Part shown: one piece after another, positions 17,111-25,041 of the stretch
How positions within the stretch are numbered: position 1 is the first letter of the stretch
Layout: the number at the start of each line of letters is the position of its first letter
Origin: Paenibacillus_AQ nitricinens
GTDB lineage: Bacteria > Bacillota > Bacilli > Paenibacillales > Paenibacillaceae
DNA: 64,000 nt
Direction of reading: 5' to 3'
NCBI RefSeq assembly: GCF_052056485.1
Contig: NZ_CP183948.1
Span: 6,448,001-6,512,000 of the forward strand
Made by a program: the position numbers and the translations under genes
Notes under the pieces: model-generated
Seen by the model: only the letters and a program-made list of their open reading frames with translations
The model's database searches: none
Told to the model about the DNA's origin: nothing

Positions 17111-17887
17111 TTACTGTTCAGTCGTTGTAATCTTTACTGGGGACCATTCAGCAATAACCGTTTGTCCATGCACAGACACGCTACCCTCAGGACTCAGATC
17201 CTTCTCTGTCATAATTCCGAGCGCCACTGTAAAGTTGTTGAATTTGAGCGGAATATTTTTCTCGCGGCGTACCTCTTTGCCATTCAAATAGAATACAGCC
17301 TCATCCTTGCCACGGTGGTACGTAATGCGGTAGGTATTAAATTCACGTGGCTGGAAATCCGTATCTTCTTTAAAGATGCAGAAATATTTCGTTCCTTTGC
17401 TCTCTGGTACTTGTACGCCCGGGAACGGCAGAATACCATATACACTAGCATATTTATCATTTCCCGCAAAAAAGTCTAACGCCGCACCTGTCGTAAAATC
17501 AAGCAAGTTCAGCGATACATAACCGTCGTACAAGTCTCCAGGTGCTGTTCCTTGTGTGCGGCAACGAATTTGCAGCTCGAAGCTAATCTCTCCAGCCTCA
17601 GGAATTTCCACTGGCTCCGCGGAGTAATACATATGCTTAGCATTGTCTAGAATTTGCACTTGATGATTCTCACGAGATAATTTGGCACGTACATACAAGG
17701 TATCATTACGAACAATAACTACCGCTTCCGGTTCACGATAAGCCCAGAACGATCCATCAGGCAGTGTAAATCCACCTGTTTTCCAAACCTTTCCTTCTTC
17801 TAAAATAGAGTGGAAGTCTCCAAGCACCATTTGGTTACTTTTAGCGTTTGGTTCTTCCTTCATCAATTCCTTGTCCTTCTTTTCCAT
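17111..17887 (-). CDS. Beta-sandwich-like protein of unknown function between two UbiA genes
   Basis: 258 residues, no signal peptide or TM helix. The sequence is rich in beta strands: WKTGGFTLPDGSFWAYREPE near residue 35, then LYVRAKLSRE, SFELQIRCRT, DGYVSLNLLDF, FNTYRITYHRG and AVFYLNGKEVRRE. This pattern resembles concanavalin/laminin-G-like jelly rolls and the DUF6081 type, but I cannot name it firmly. It has a good start (GGAGTGAG near ATG 17887) and short spacers on both sides (31 and 38 bp), so it is part of the iron-responsive UbiA operon. It may bind a lipid, a sugar or the prenylated product. Confidence 0.7.
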   Translation of the reverse strand: MEKKDKELMKEEPNAKSNQMVLGDFHSILEEGKVWKTGGFTLPDGSFWAYREPEAVVIVRNDTLYVRAKLSRENHQVQILDNAKHMYYSAEPVEIPEAGEISFELQIRCRTQGTAPGDLYDGYVSLNLLDFTTGAALDFFAGNDKYASVYGILPFPGVQVPESKGTKYFCIFKEDTDFQPREFNTYRITYHRGKDEAVFYLNGKEVRREKNIPLKFNNFTVALGIMTEKDLSPEGSVSVHGQTVIAEWSPVKITTTEQ

Positions 17888-17918
17888 GAAAGCTCACTCC
17901 TTCTGTATTCTTATATTT

Positions 17919-18836
17919 TCAGAATAATCCTTGAATTAGTAATGCTGCTGCCATCACTACACCGCAACGCACGGAGGCCTTTTGTGAAGCACCCATGAGT
18001 GGGATATAGGCTGGCGAAGCATTATGTGGCTTCAGTTCACGATAAATACGAATCGGCCAGAAAGCTGTAACTAGCGCCAAAAGCGCATAAACTGGAAGTA
18101 CGCCCATCAGCACACAGACCACCACAGAGGCGTAACCAGTGAAGAGAAGTACACGCGAAAATACAAGTGCCTTCTGCTCCCCCCACACTACAACAAGCGT
18201 AAGCTTTCCAGCCTGCTCATCCGCTTTCCAATGTAGGAAATGGTGATTAAACAACAATAAGGTAGTTAAAAATCCAACTGGCAACGAAAGAATAACAGGC
18301 TTCATGCTGAATTGACCCGTTTGTACGAAATAAGAGCCCAATACCGGCATAATACCAAAAGCAATAAAGATGGCCAGCTCACTGTACCCTTTGCCGCGAT
18401 ATCCATAACGCAGTGGCGGAGCCACATAGAAATAAGCGATTAAAGCACCTACAAGTACAAACCAGAGGATATTCCAACCGCTATATATACTAAGGATTCC
18501 ACCGCAGATAAGAGCAATCCCCAGCATACTCCAGGTCATCCTTGCATAAAAAGACTCCGAGAGGATTCCACCTGTCAGTAGCCCGGAGTTTGTGCTGATT
18601 TCACCAGCGGAATTCTTTGCTTCTGTATCGGTTCCGTTGCGGAAATCCCACAGATCATTCACCATATTGGAGAATAAATGCGCCGAAATTGCCCCTATTA
18701 AGGTAAGAATAAATAAAACCGGATGGAATGCCCCTTCCCATACATATGCCCCAACCGTACCCAAAACAATCGGGATGAGCATAACAGAGAAACTCCAAAA
18801 CCGGGTCGCCTTGGTAAATAATGTCCATTTGTTCAC
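17919..18836 (-). CDS. UbiA-family prenyltransferase (operon gene 1, Fur box upstream)
   Basis: 305 residues, about nine TM helices, MenA-like in length and start (TKATRFWSFSVMLIPIVLGT). The first motif NDLWDFRNGTD is canonical (NDxxDxxxxxD). The second, HWKADEQAGKLTL, keeps the AGK/TL end but has His or Trp where the first Asp is expected. GTG 18836 is preferred because AGGCGG lies nine bases upstream; the frame runs to 18881, but that stretch overlaps the Fur box. It leads a three-gene operon and is probably made under iron starvation. It may modify a quinone or a specialised acceptor. Confidence 0.85.
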   Translation of the reverse strand: MNKWTLFTKATRFWSFSVMLIPIVLGTVGAYVWEGAFHPVLFILTLIGAISAHLFSNMVNDLWDFRNGTDTEAKNSAGEISTNSGLLTGGILSESFYARMTWSMLGIALICGGILSIYSGWNILWFVLVGALIAYFYVAPPLRYGYRGKGYSELAIFIAFGIMPVLGSYFVQTGQFSMKPVILSLPVGFLTTLLLFNHHFLHWKADEQAGKLTLVVVWGEQKALVFSRVLLFTGYASVVVCVLMGVLPVYALLALVTAFWPIRIYRELKPHNASPAYIPLMGASQKASVRCGVVMAAALLIQGLF

Positions 18837-18865
18837 TTCAAGCTTACCGCCTTTTTCATTTGATT

Positions 18866-18880
18866 TGATAATAATTATCA
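18866..18880. promoter_or_regulatory. Perfect 7-1-7 Fur box
   Basis: TGATAATAATTATCA is an exact match to the Bacillus Fur consensus TGATAATnATTATCA. It lies directly downstream of the -10 element of the UbiA operon, covering the probable transcription start, the usual position for Fur repression. Confidence 0.85.
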
Positions 18881-18886
18881 CTGACT

Positions 18887-18916
18887 ATTATACATCAATT
18901 TTCGATAGATTGTGAA
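18887..18916 (-). promoter_or_regulatory. Promoter of the UbiA operon
   Basis: TTCACA and TATAAT (18892-18887) with an 18-bp spacer on the minus strand, immediately upstream of the Fur box. A further GTGATAAT half-site lies just upstream of the -35. Confidence 0.6.
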
Positions 18917-19060
18917 GATTATCACTGCATATAATGTCTAATCTTGACATAATAACTCCGTTTGTTCGGCTAAAGGATATATTAATAGATGATAAACGTG
19001 TAAATACCCTCTTCTTGGACATAAGACCACCCTTTCTCAACAAAAAATGAGTGTTGTTTT

Positions 19061-19102
19061 ATAGGCAAGCCCATACCGATATGATATGATAGGCAAGCCT
19101 AT
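19061..19102. promoter_or_regulatory. Two ATAGGC-AA-GCCTAT operator-like sites
   Basis: ATAGGCAAGCCCAT (19061-19074) and the perfect palindrome ATAGGCAAGCCTAT (19089-19102) are 28 bp apart and flank a TATGATATGAT that could contain the -10. The arrangement suggests a repressor binding both sides of the promoter of the acetate-transporter-family gene. The sequence somewhat resembles DtxR/IdeR-type boxes, but the binder is unknown. Confidence 0.5.
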
Positions 19103-19103
19103 G

Positions 19104-19130
19104 AACAGCGCTCCCTGAGTGCTGTTTTTA
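19104..19130 (+). terminator. Leader hairpin with short T tract (possible attenuator)
   Basis: AACAGCGCTC and GAGTGCTGTT pair around CCT (10 bp, one G-U) and run into TTTTT, between the operator pair and the start at 19172. It may attenuate transcription of the downstream gene. Confidence 0.45.
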
Positions 19131-19171
19131 AGAGCGTAAAACTATATATAATAATGGAGGCTTTTACTGTC

Positions 19172-19795
19172 ATGTCAGCGCAATCCCCTAACACCCAATC
19201 TGTCAAAATCGTCACCGCAGACCCTAGCGCCATCGGGCTATTCGGACTGGCTATTGTCACATTGGTTGCTTCTTCGCAGAAGCTTGAGTTTACAACAGGA
19301 CTTAGCTACGTCATTCCTTGGGCTATCTTCCTGGGAGCATTCGCTCAACTATTTGCCGCAATTCAAGATGCTAAGCACAACAACACCTTTGGTATGACCG
19401 CCTTTGGCGCCTACGCTTTCTTTTGGTTCGGCATGGCTAGCAGCTGGCTGATCAAGCTCGGCGTATTCGGCCCAACGCTTGCAGAGGCTGTAGATCCTAA
19501 GCAGCTCGGATTTGTATTTCTGGGTTATTTGATCTTTACAATCTTTATGACCATTGGTGCGGTTGAGGCTAATAGAGTTTTGCTTATCATTTTTGTATTG
19601 ATAGATTTCCTTTTTATTGGACTAACCTTCGATTCCTTTGGTATCGCTCCAGAATTCTTCCATAAGCTTGCTGCTTGCGCCGAACTTGGAATTGGTATCG
19701 TATCCTTATACGGATGTGGCGCTTCTGTGCTAAACGCTCATTTCGGACGCACTTTCTTACCGATCGGAGCTCCGCTAGGTATTTTCAAGAAATAA
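19172..19795 (+). CDS. Acetate uptake transporter family protein (GPR1/FUN34/SatP)
   Basis: 207 residues, six TM helices. The N-terminal family motif NPAPLGL is present as DPSAIGLFGLA. Members carry acetate, succinate or related monocarboxylates. The second ATG at 19172 is preferred (GGAGG eleven bases upstream) over 19154, which lies inside the ribosome binding site region. A small membrane protein follows after 54 bp, so the two may work together. The region upstream holds a duplicated palindrome and a leader hairpin, implying tight control. Confidence 0.88.
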   Translation: MSAQSPNTQSVKIVTADPSAIGLFGLAIVTLVASSQKLEFTTGLSYVIPWAIFLGAFAQLFAAIQDAKHNNTFGMTAFGAYAFFWFGMASSWLIKLGVFGPTLAEAVDPKQLGFVFLGYLIFTIFMTIGAVEANRVLLIIFVLIDFLFIGLTFDSFGIAPEFFHKLAACAELGIGIVSLYGCGASVLNAHFGRTFLPIGAPLGIFKK

Positions 19796-19849
19796 TAATT
19801 CACCTTTTTTGAATCCTAACTTTTGCAAGCTGAAAGGATGCCTGAGACT

Positions 19850-20167
19850 ATGCATGTCCTATCCTCTTCTGAATTAGCCGTAACCGCTATATTTGCGCTT
19901 ATTCTCGCAGTTATTGCCTATTTGATCATTCGGAACATCCCAAAGATGACTGGTGATATCCCGGCTTTTCGCAAAAGAACACTGGTTTGGACCCAGGTTT
20001 CGCTTGTACTAACCGTACTTCAGCTGAACTTCAAAGCAGGTGACTGGCGATTTTCTATCGTTCTTGGACTCATCGTATTATTTACCGGAAGCATTTGGCT
20101 TTCCGCCCGTTACCATGACATCCGCAGCACCTTAGATCCAGAATCCAAAGATTCTGAAGCACATTAG
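19850..20167 (+). CDS. Small membrane protein of unknown function
   Basis: 105 residues with three probable TM helices (about 10-28, 47-63 and 68-86) and a charged C-terminus. I do not recognise the family. It follows the SatP-like gene in the same direction and the pair shares the terminator at 20199, so it is probably its operon partner. ATG 19850 gives a compact protein; AAGG lies 12 bases upstream. The frame extends to TTG 19823 through an alternative ATG at 19838. Confidence 0.6.
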   Translation: MHVLSSSELAVTAIFALILAVIAYLIIRNIPKMTGDIPAFRKRTLVWTQVSLVLTVLQLNFKAGDWRFSIVLGLIVLFTGSIWLSARYHDIRSTLDPESKDSEAH

Positions 20168-20198
20168 TAGAAGCTAGGTAACAAAATAAAGGTGATGA

Positions 20199-20225
20199 AG
20201 CTCCCGTAAGGGGGCTTTTTTTTGT
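20199..20225 (+). terminator. Terminator of the SatP-like operon
   Basis: AGCTCCC pairs with GGGGGCT around GTAA and is followed by a T9 run. Confidence 0.85.
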
Positions 20226-20289
20226 GAATTCGGAAGGTCCCTTCGCATACTTCTCCCCTCCATAACCATACTAATGACATTCTAAGCTA

Positions 20290-20382
20290 AAACGCCTTCG
20301 GCGTCCTCTTAAGGACGGTAAGCGTTTATGCGAGAATTATAAGGATAACGTATTTCGTGATACTTATACTTTCTTATAATTC
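20290..20382 (+). repeat. Dispersed structured repeat, copy A
   Basis: Begins AACGCCTTCGGCGTCC and ends CTTATAATTC. Stems seen: AACGC/GCGTT, an inner GTCCT/AGGAC, and GAATTATAAG (20334-20343) with CTTATAATTC (20373-20382). Copy B at 35584 has the same order of elements, with different but still complementary bases in the last stem. This copy lies directly upstream of the DsrE-like gene. Confidence 0.7.
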
Positions 20383-20409
20383 AAAATATGTAACGGGAGG
20401 CCTATGCAG

Positions 20410-20886
20410 GTGAGTAAAAAAATAAATCTTCTGATGTTCAGCGGAGAATACGACAAAGCCATGGCAGGACTGATTCTAGCGAATGCTGCGAGAGATATTG
20501 ATGTAGAGGTTACGATGTTTTTCTCTTTCTGGGGTTTGTTTCTAGTACGTGATCCGGAGAAGATGACGCTAGAGGATAAGAGTATTTATGAGAAGCTGAT
20601 GGATGTCATTACGCCAAAAGGTCCTAACCAGCTGCCACTCTCCCATTTGAATTTCAGCGGGCTGGGCCGGATGATGTTAGAAGAAATGATGGAGGAGCAA
20701 GGTGCCCCGAAGCTGATCCATTTTCTAAAAGGGGCTCGTAAGAAAAACATCAAGTTCTATGCCTGCAAGCTCTCCGTCGAGATTATGGGCTTTAAAACAG
20801 AGGAGCTACTGCCAGAGGTCGAGATTATAGATGCTGCGTCGTATTTAAAAGATGCACTAGAAAGCGATGTTCAATTATTTATTTAA
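20410..20886 (+). CDS. DsrE/DsrF-like family protein
   Basis: 158 residues, soluble. The fold pattern fits the DsrE/F/DrsH family: KINLLMFSGEYDKAMAGLILANAA at the start, a TMFFSFWGL strand-helix and a conserved cysteine in KFYACKLSVEIMGF. Family members bind or relay sulfane sulfur, often on that cysteine. GTG 20410 fits GGGAGG nine bases upstream; ATG 20404 is too close to it. A cysteine-desulfurase-like enzyme follows in the same direction after about 125 bp, so a shared role in sulfur handling is likely. Confidence 0.82.
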   Translation: MSKKINLLMFSGEYDKAMAGLILANAARDIDVEVTMFFSFWGLFLVRDPEKMTLEDKSIYEKLMDVITPKGPNQLPLSHLNFSGLGRMMLEEMMEEQGAPKLIHFLKGARKKNIKFYACKLSVEIMGFKTEELLPEVEIIDAASYLKDALESDVQLFI

Positions 20887-21011
20887 ATGAATCAACTAGG
20901 CTTTAACCCAATTCCCCAAGCAAGCATATACTGGTGGCATAGAAACTACTGGTACGCCGATAACACACTTATAACCTTAGAATAGACGGTGTACGGGCTG
21001 GAGGGAAATCC

Positions 21012-22523
21012 GTGCTAAACATCATCCACGCCTCTTCTGCAGAGACGCCCGCTTCACTACAAAACCATTTCGAGACTTTTCGTGAGCACACCATTGGTAT
21101 TCGGCATCAGATCACCACTCCCTATGGTAGACAGCCACTGCTGTATGCCGATTGGACTGCAAGCGGACGCTTATATGAACCGATTGAGCGGAAGCTTCAG
21201 GAAGCCTTCGGTCCATATGTTAGTAATCCACATACAGACTCCAACATGACCGGATTAACCATGACACTGGCTTATAATGAAGCACGACAAATTATTAAAA
21301 AGCATGTAAATGCTGGCCCCCAGGACATCCTGCTCTACTGCGGAAATGGAACAACGGGAGCCGTAAACAAGCTCCAGCGTATCATGGGCTTAAGGCTCCC
21401 TGAATGGCTTCAGGACTATAGCTCCCATTCGATGGAGGAGCGTCCTGTGATCTTCACCAGCCATATGGAGCATCATTCCAATATCCTTCCCTGGCAGGAG
21501 GGGCTTGGTGACGTCGTGACTGTTCCTCCCGGAGAAAATGGAAATATAGATCTTCAGCAGCTTGAAGCCCAGTTGAAATTGTATCAGCATCGCCGCTGGA
21601 AAATCGGTTCATTTACGGCTTGCTCCAATGTAACCGGAATTCAGACTCCCTACCAGAAGCTTGCCGCGATTATGCACCGTCACGGAGGCCTTTGTTTTGT
21701 AGATTTTGCCGCCAGTGCTCCTTATGAGCCTATCGATATGCATCCTGTCTCACCACTGGAGAAGCTGGATGCAATCTTTTTTTCTCCGCATAAATTTCTG
21801 GGTGGACCGGGCACGAATGGCGTTCTAATTTTTGATAAGGCTCTAAGTAATGGACGTATTCCTGACGAACCGGGTGGAGGTACAGTGGCTTGGGTCAATC
21901 CTTGGGGAGGACGCCGCTACACCAATGAAATAGAGATGCGGGAAGACGGGGGAACGCCGGGGTTTCTGCAAGCTTTTCGGACAGCACTTTGCGTGAAGCT
22001 AAAGGACCAGATGAATGGAAACGGTCAATATATGGTGATTAGAGAGCATGAGCTATGCCAGCAATTAATGAACGGGCTCCGTAGCATACCCGAATGCTCG
22101 CTGCTAGCTGGAGATCATACAGAACGACATGGCATTGTCTCTTTTACACTACGTGATATTCATTATAATCTTGCAGTTCAACTATTGAATGACCGCTTTG
22201 GTATACAAGCCCGGGGGGGCTGCTCTTGTGCGGGTCCATATGGGCATTACCTGCTTGGATTAGGATGGGCGCAATCTTCTCAGATCGCTGAGGCAATTAC
22301 TGTAGGAGACCAGTCGCTTAGACCAGGTTGGATCCGCATCTCTCTACACCCTATTATGACGAATCAGGAGGTAGAGAGAATTGTATCCGCTGTACGAAAT
22401 ATCGCAATCCATTTCCAGCAATGGAAACAGGACTATTTTTATGACGCTTCCACGAACAGTTGGACCCATATCTACGAGGAGAATCCAGCCGAAGCGAAGG
22501 TTAAGGAGCTTTTTTCTGTGTAG
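21012..22523 (+). CDS. Class V aminotransferase / cysteine-desulfurase-like enzyme
   Basis: 503 residues, PLP fold type I. The PLP lysine is in FFSPHKFLGGPGTNG, and a cysteine-rich loop RGGCSCAGP lies near residue 400, where SufS-type desulfurases carry their active cysteine. It is about 100 residues longer than SufS (about 405), with an extended N-terminus and a C-terminal tail. GTG 21012 has GGAGGG seven bases upstream. It may remove sulfur from cysteine or a related amino acid and pass it to the DsrE-like neighbour. It ends 8 bp from a convergent gene with no clear terminator between them. Confidence 0.8.
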   Translation: MLNIIHASSAETPASLQNHFETFREHTIGIRHQITTPYGRQPLLYADWTASGRLYEPIERKLQEAFGPYVSNPHTDSNMTGLTMTLAYNEARQIIKKHVNAGPQDILLYCGNGTTGAVNKLQRIMGLRLPEWLQDYSSHSMEERPVIFTSHMEHHSNILPWQEGLGDVVTVPPGENGNIDLQQLEAQLKLYQHRRWKIGSFTACSNVTGIQTPYQKLAAIMHRHGGLCFVDFAASAPYEPIDMHPVSPLEKLDAIFFSPHKFLGGPGTNGVLIFDKALSNGRIPDEPGGGTVAWVNPWGGRRYTNEIEMREDGGTPGFLQAFRTALCVKLKDQMNGNGQYMVIREHELCQQLMNGLRSIPECSLLAGDHTERHGIVSFTLRDIHYNLAVQLLNDRFGIQARGGCSCAGPYGHYLLGLGWAQSSQIAEAITVGDQSLRPGWIRISLHPIMTNQEVERIVSAVRNIAIHFQQWKQDYFYDASTNSWTHIYEENPAEAKVKELFSV

Positions 22524-22531
22524 GCTCCAGC

Positions 22532-23446
22532 TTATTGTGTGGAACCCTTCACCATATCCAGATCAGCAGCACTGGCGTTGGAGATGACTTGCTCTACATT
22601 CTTGCAGCCCGGAATTACACTGGTTACCGTGGAATGCTGAAGGCACCACGCCAGAGCCCACTGTGCCATATCGAGACCAGAAGGCACTTCGTTCGCTGCA
22701 ATCTCAGCTACAGCGCGCAGTTGCTTTTGTCTTACATCGTCTTTATGATTAGCTCGCACATCACCCTGACCAAACACCGCATCCGGCTTATACTTGCCGC
22801 TTAAATAACCACTCGCCAACGGAACACGCGCCAACACACCCAATTTATGCTCGATGCAGAGCGGAAGAATCTCTTCCTCAGGTTGACGATCCAGCCGATT
22901 ATATACTACTTGTATGGCCTCTGCTTGAACATCCGCTGCTGCAGAGGTCTGATGTACACCCGAGCCTGATGCACTTATCGAGACACCTAAATGACGGATT
23001 TTTCCTGCCTGCTTCTGTCTGTCGAGCATACTCCACAGCTTGTCATTATCGAATTGTTCATCTGTGCCCGAGTGGAATTGATAAAGGTCAATGTATTCTG
23101 TCTGGAGTGCACGCAATGAATCATCTAGCTGCTTAAGTACATCCTCAGCACGCCATAACTGTTCCCTCTGCAAATGTCCCTGAAAATGATGTCCGAATTT
23201 CGTAGCCACAATCCAGTCTTCTCGTTTCCGGCGAGCCAGATAGCCCCCGATGAACTTCTCTGATAAGTGGTCTCCATAACATTCAGCCGTATCAATCAAA
23301 TTAATACCCAGCTCTCCTGCCTTATCCAGCATGGCATCAACTTCAACCTGAGTGAAATCCTTGCCCCACTCTCCACCGAACTGCCAAGTACCCAAGCCGA
23401 TCACTGATACATTCATTCCTGTACTGCCAAGCTTACGATATTTCAT
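22532..23446 (-). CDS. Aldo/keto reductase
   Basis: 304 residues, TIM barrel. Catalytic tetrad residues are visible: Asp and Tyr in LIDTAECYG, Lys in VATKFG and His in LYQFHSG; the NADPH-binding end is SVIPGCKNVEQV. The substrate is unknown. AGGAGG precedes three consecutive ATG codons; the third (23446) has the best spacing. It is 44 bp downstream of the TVP38-like gene and probably in the same operon. Confidence 0.92.
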   Translation of the reverse strand: MKYRKLGSTGMNVSVIGLGTWQFGGEWGKDFTQVEVDAMLDKAGELGINLIDTAECYGDHLSEKFIGGYLARRKREDWIVATKFGHHFQGHLQREQLWRAEDVLKQLDDSLRALQTEYIDLYQFHSGTDEQFDNDKLWSMLDRQKQAGKIRHLGVSISASGSGVHQTSAAADVQAEAIQVVYNRLDRQPEEEILPLCIEHKLGVLARVPLASGYLSGKYKPDAVFGQGDVRANHKDDVRQKQLRAVAEIAANEVPSGLDMAQWALAWCLQHSTVTSVIPGCKNVEQVISNASAADLDMVKGSTQ

Positions 23447-23490
23447 CATCATTTCCTCCTTCGTTCTATTTAAATAGTTGATTCGCAATA

Positions 23491-24108
23491 CTAAGCGCTC
23501 TTATTTCCATCCTGTACGGTTCTAGCGAATCGCGCCTCGATGGCTTTAACACCCCATAGTGACAGGCCAATAAATGCCAACACATAGAGGATCTCCCACG
23601 GCTGGCGGATGAACCGTTCCAGATCATTTCCAATATATGAAACCGCAAATACCATGATCGCTTTCCCTACAGTGAGCGCTAGGAGATACGACCGAAACCT
23701 CATACCAGCCAGACCAGCAGCCATATTAATTACAACGAAGGGCCCTACCGGAAATATGCTAAGCAGAAAAACATAGCTGAATCCACTTTGCCGCACCCAT
23801 GTCATGCTTTTGGCTACTTTGGGGCGCTCAGCCCATTTTCGCAGATAACGATGGGACGCCACTTTGCGAATAATCCAAAATGTAGTCACACAGCCCGCAA
23901 CCAGGCCGATCCAAGAATACAAAAAACCTAACCATAACCCATATACTGCTCCATTTAACCCTACGATCGCAATCGTTGGTAGTGGTGGTATAAATGATTT
24001 CATAAACGTCAATGCAATGCCCGGAAAGGGCCCAAACGAACGATATTGTTCAAGCAGATGCCGCAGATTATCCTCTGTCAGCCAAGACATAATATCAAGA
24101 AAGTACAT
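23491..24108 (-). CDS. TVP38/TMEM64 (DedA-superfamily) membrane protein
   Basis: 205 residues, about five to six TM helices. The family signatures are seen: SFIPPLPTIAIVGLNGAVYG, a G-rich region WIGLVAGCVTTFW, and FPVGPFVVINMAAGLAG. DedA-like proteins act in lipid-carrier or phospholipid transport across the membrane; the role of this branch is unsettled. AGGAG lies about eleven bases before ATG 24108. It is followed by the aldo/keto reductase. Confidence 0.85.
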   Translation of the reverse strand: MYFLDIMSWLTEDNLRHLLEQYRSFGPFPGIALTFMKSFIPPLPTIAIVGLNGAVYGLWLGFLYSWIGLVAGCVTTFWIIRKVASHRYLRKWAERPKVAKSMTWVRQSGFSYVFLLSIFPVGPFVVINMAAGLAGMRFRSYLLALTVGKAIMVFAVSYIGNDLERFIRQPWEILYVLAFIGLSLWGVKAIEARFARTVQDGNKSA

Positions 24109-24257
24109 AACCAGCTGATCTCCTCATCCGATTGGAATTCTTAACACCTGGTCTCAATTATACACGAAGTTGCGAGCATTCCTACTACATGAATGACAGT
24201 GAGTAAATCGTCAGTTACCATAGATAAAAAGTACATATGAGACAGGGGCGTATGGTT

Positions 24258-24770
24258 ATGATCATCCATTCAGAAGCCTTGGTTTTACAACGTACCACTG
24301 TGCAGGATTTAGCGTTCGTTCTAGCCATTGAACAAAGTGAACTAAACCGCATCTATATTGGTCAATGGACTAAAGCGGAACACGCTGCAGCCCTCCAAGA
24401 CCCAAATATTCTACATCTTACAGTTTGGGACAGTTCAGGAAAAAGAGTCGGTTATATCATCATTACAGGACTTCAAGACACTCATCTTACCGTTTGTATT
24501 AAAAGAATCGTCATCCATTCCAAGGGGTTTGGGTATGGTAAGCTGTCGCTTTGTCTCGTGACCGACTGGATCTTTCGCCACACTGAATCACATCGCCTAT
24601 GGTTAGATGTTAGAGACCACAACCACAGAGCACGCCATGTCTATGAAAGCTGTGGCTTTACACTGGAAGGTACTCTACGTGACTGTATAAAAGTAGGGGA
24701 ACACTTTGAATCTCTGCATATCATGTCCATATTACGGCATGAGTATATGGAGCATGAACAGAAGCTGTAA
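24258..24770 (+). CDS. GNAT family N-acetyltransferase
   Basis: 170 residues. Acetyl-CoA-binding signature GFGYGKLSLCLVTDWIF, then LWLDVRDHNHRARHVYESCG and a GFTLEGTLRD strand, as in RimJ/RimL-type GNATs that modify protein N-termini or small amines. ATG 24258 is chosen because CAGGGG lies nine bases upstream; earlier in-frame ATGs at 24237 and 24252 lack correct spacing. A perfect 18-bp terminator follows. Target unknown. Confidence 0.85.
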   Translation: MIIHSEALVLQRTTVQDLAFVLAIEQSELNRIYIGQWTKAEHAAALQDPNILHLTVWDSSGKRVGYIIITGLQDTHLTVCIKRIVIHSKGFGYGKLSLCLVTDWIFRHTESHRLWLDVRDHNHRARHVYESCGFTLEGTLRDCIKVGEHFESLHIMSILRHEYMEHEQKL

Positions 24771-24778
24771 ATTAGATA

Positions 24779-24819
24779 AAGACCTAGATATAGGGAAAGT
24801 CTCCCTATATCTAGGTCTT
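24779..24819 (+). terminator. Terminator after the acetyltransferase gene; unit 1 of the palindrome array
   Basis: AAGACCTAGATATAGGGA pairs perfectly with 24802-24819 (18 bp, loop AAGTC). The inner ATAGGGA/TCCCTAT part recurs three more times downstream. Confidence 0.75.
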
Positions 24820-24838
24820 ACAAGAGATAAAAACCAAT

Positions 24839-24975
24839 ATAAAGGGAATAGCTCCCTTTTATTTACCGGAATCGTTCAATATCAGGGATATCATAGTGAT
24901 TTATAGGGAGGTATTCCCTTTAATATCTATTTCATAACCGTAATCGGCTAAATATACGGAGATTTTCCCTATAAT
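24839..24975. repeat. Array of GGGA/TCCC palindromes, units 2-4
   Basis: Units near 24843, 24905 and 24957 (AAAGGGAATAGCTCCCTTT, ATAGGGAGGTATTCCCTTTA, ATACGGAGATTTTCCCTATA) repeat the inner part of the hairpin at 24779-24819 at intervals of 50-62 bp. Consensus TATAGGGA-N4/5-TCCCTATA. The rest of this 334-bp gap holds only the terminator at 25042-25090. Confidence 0.5.
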
Positions 24976-25041
24976 CGTCCTCCCAGAGCAATTACGCAAA
25001 ATAACGTCACATTTTCAGCACCCGCTTTACAATGACACAAC

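Noticed and set aside
24779..24975. Palindrome units as a short CRISPR array
   Set aside because: The repeats are short, imperfect palindromes with unequal spacing, and there are no cas genes or long identical repeats.
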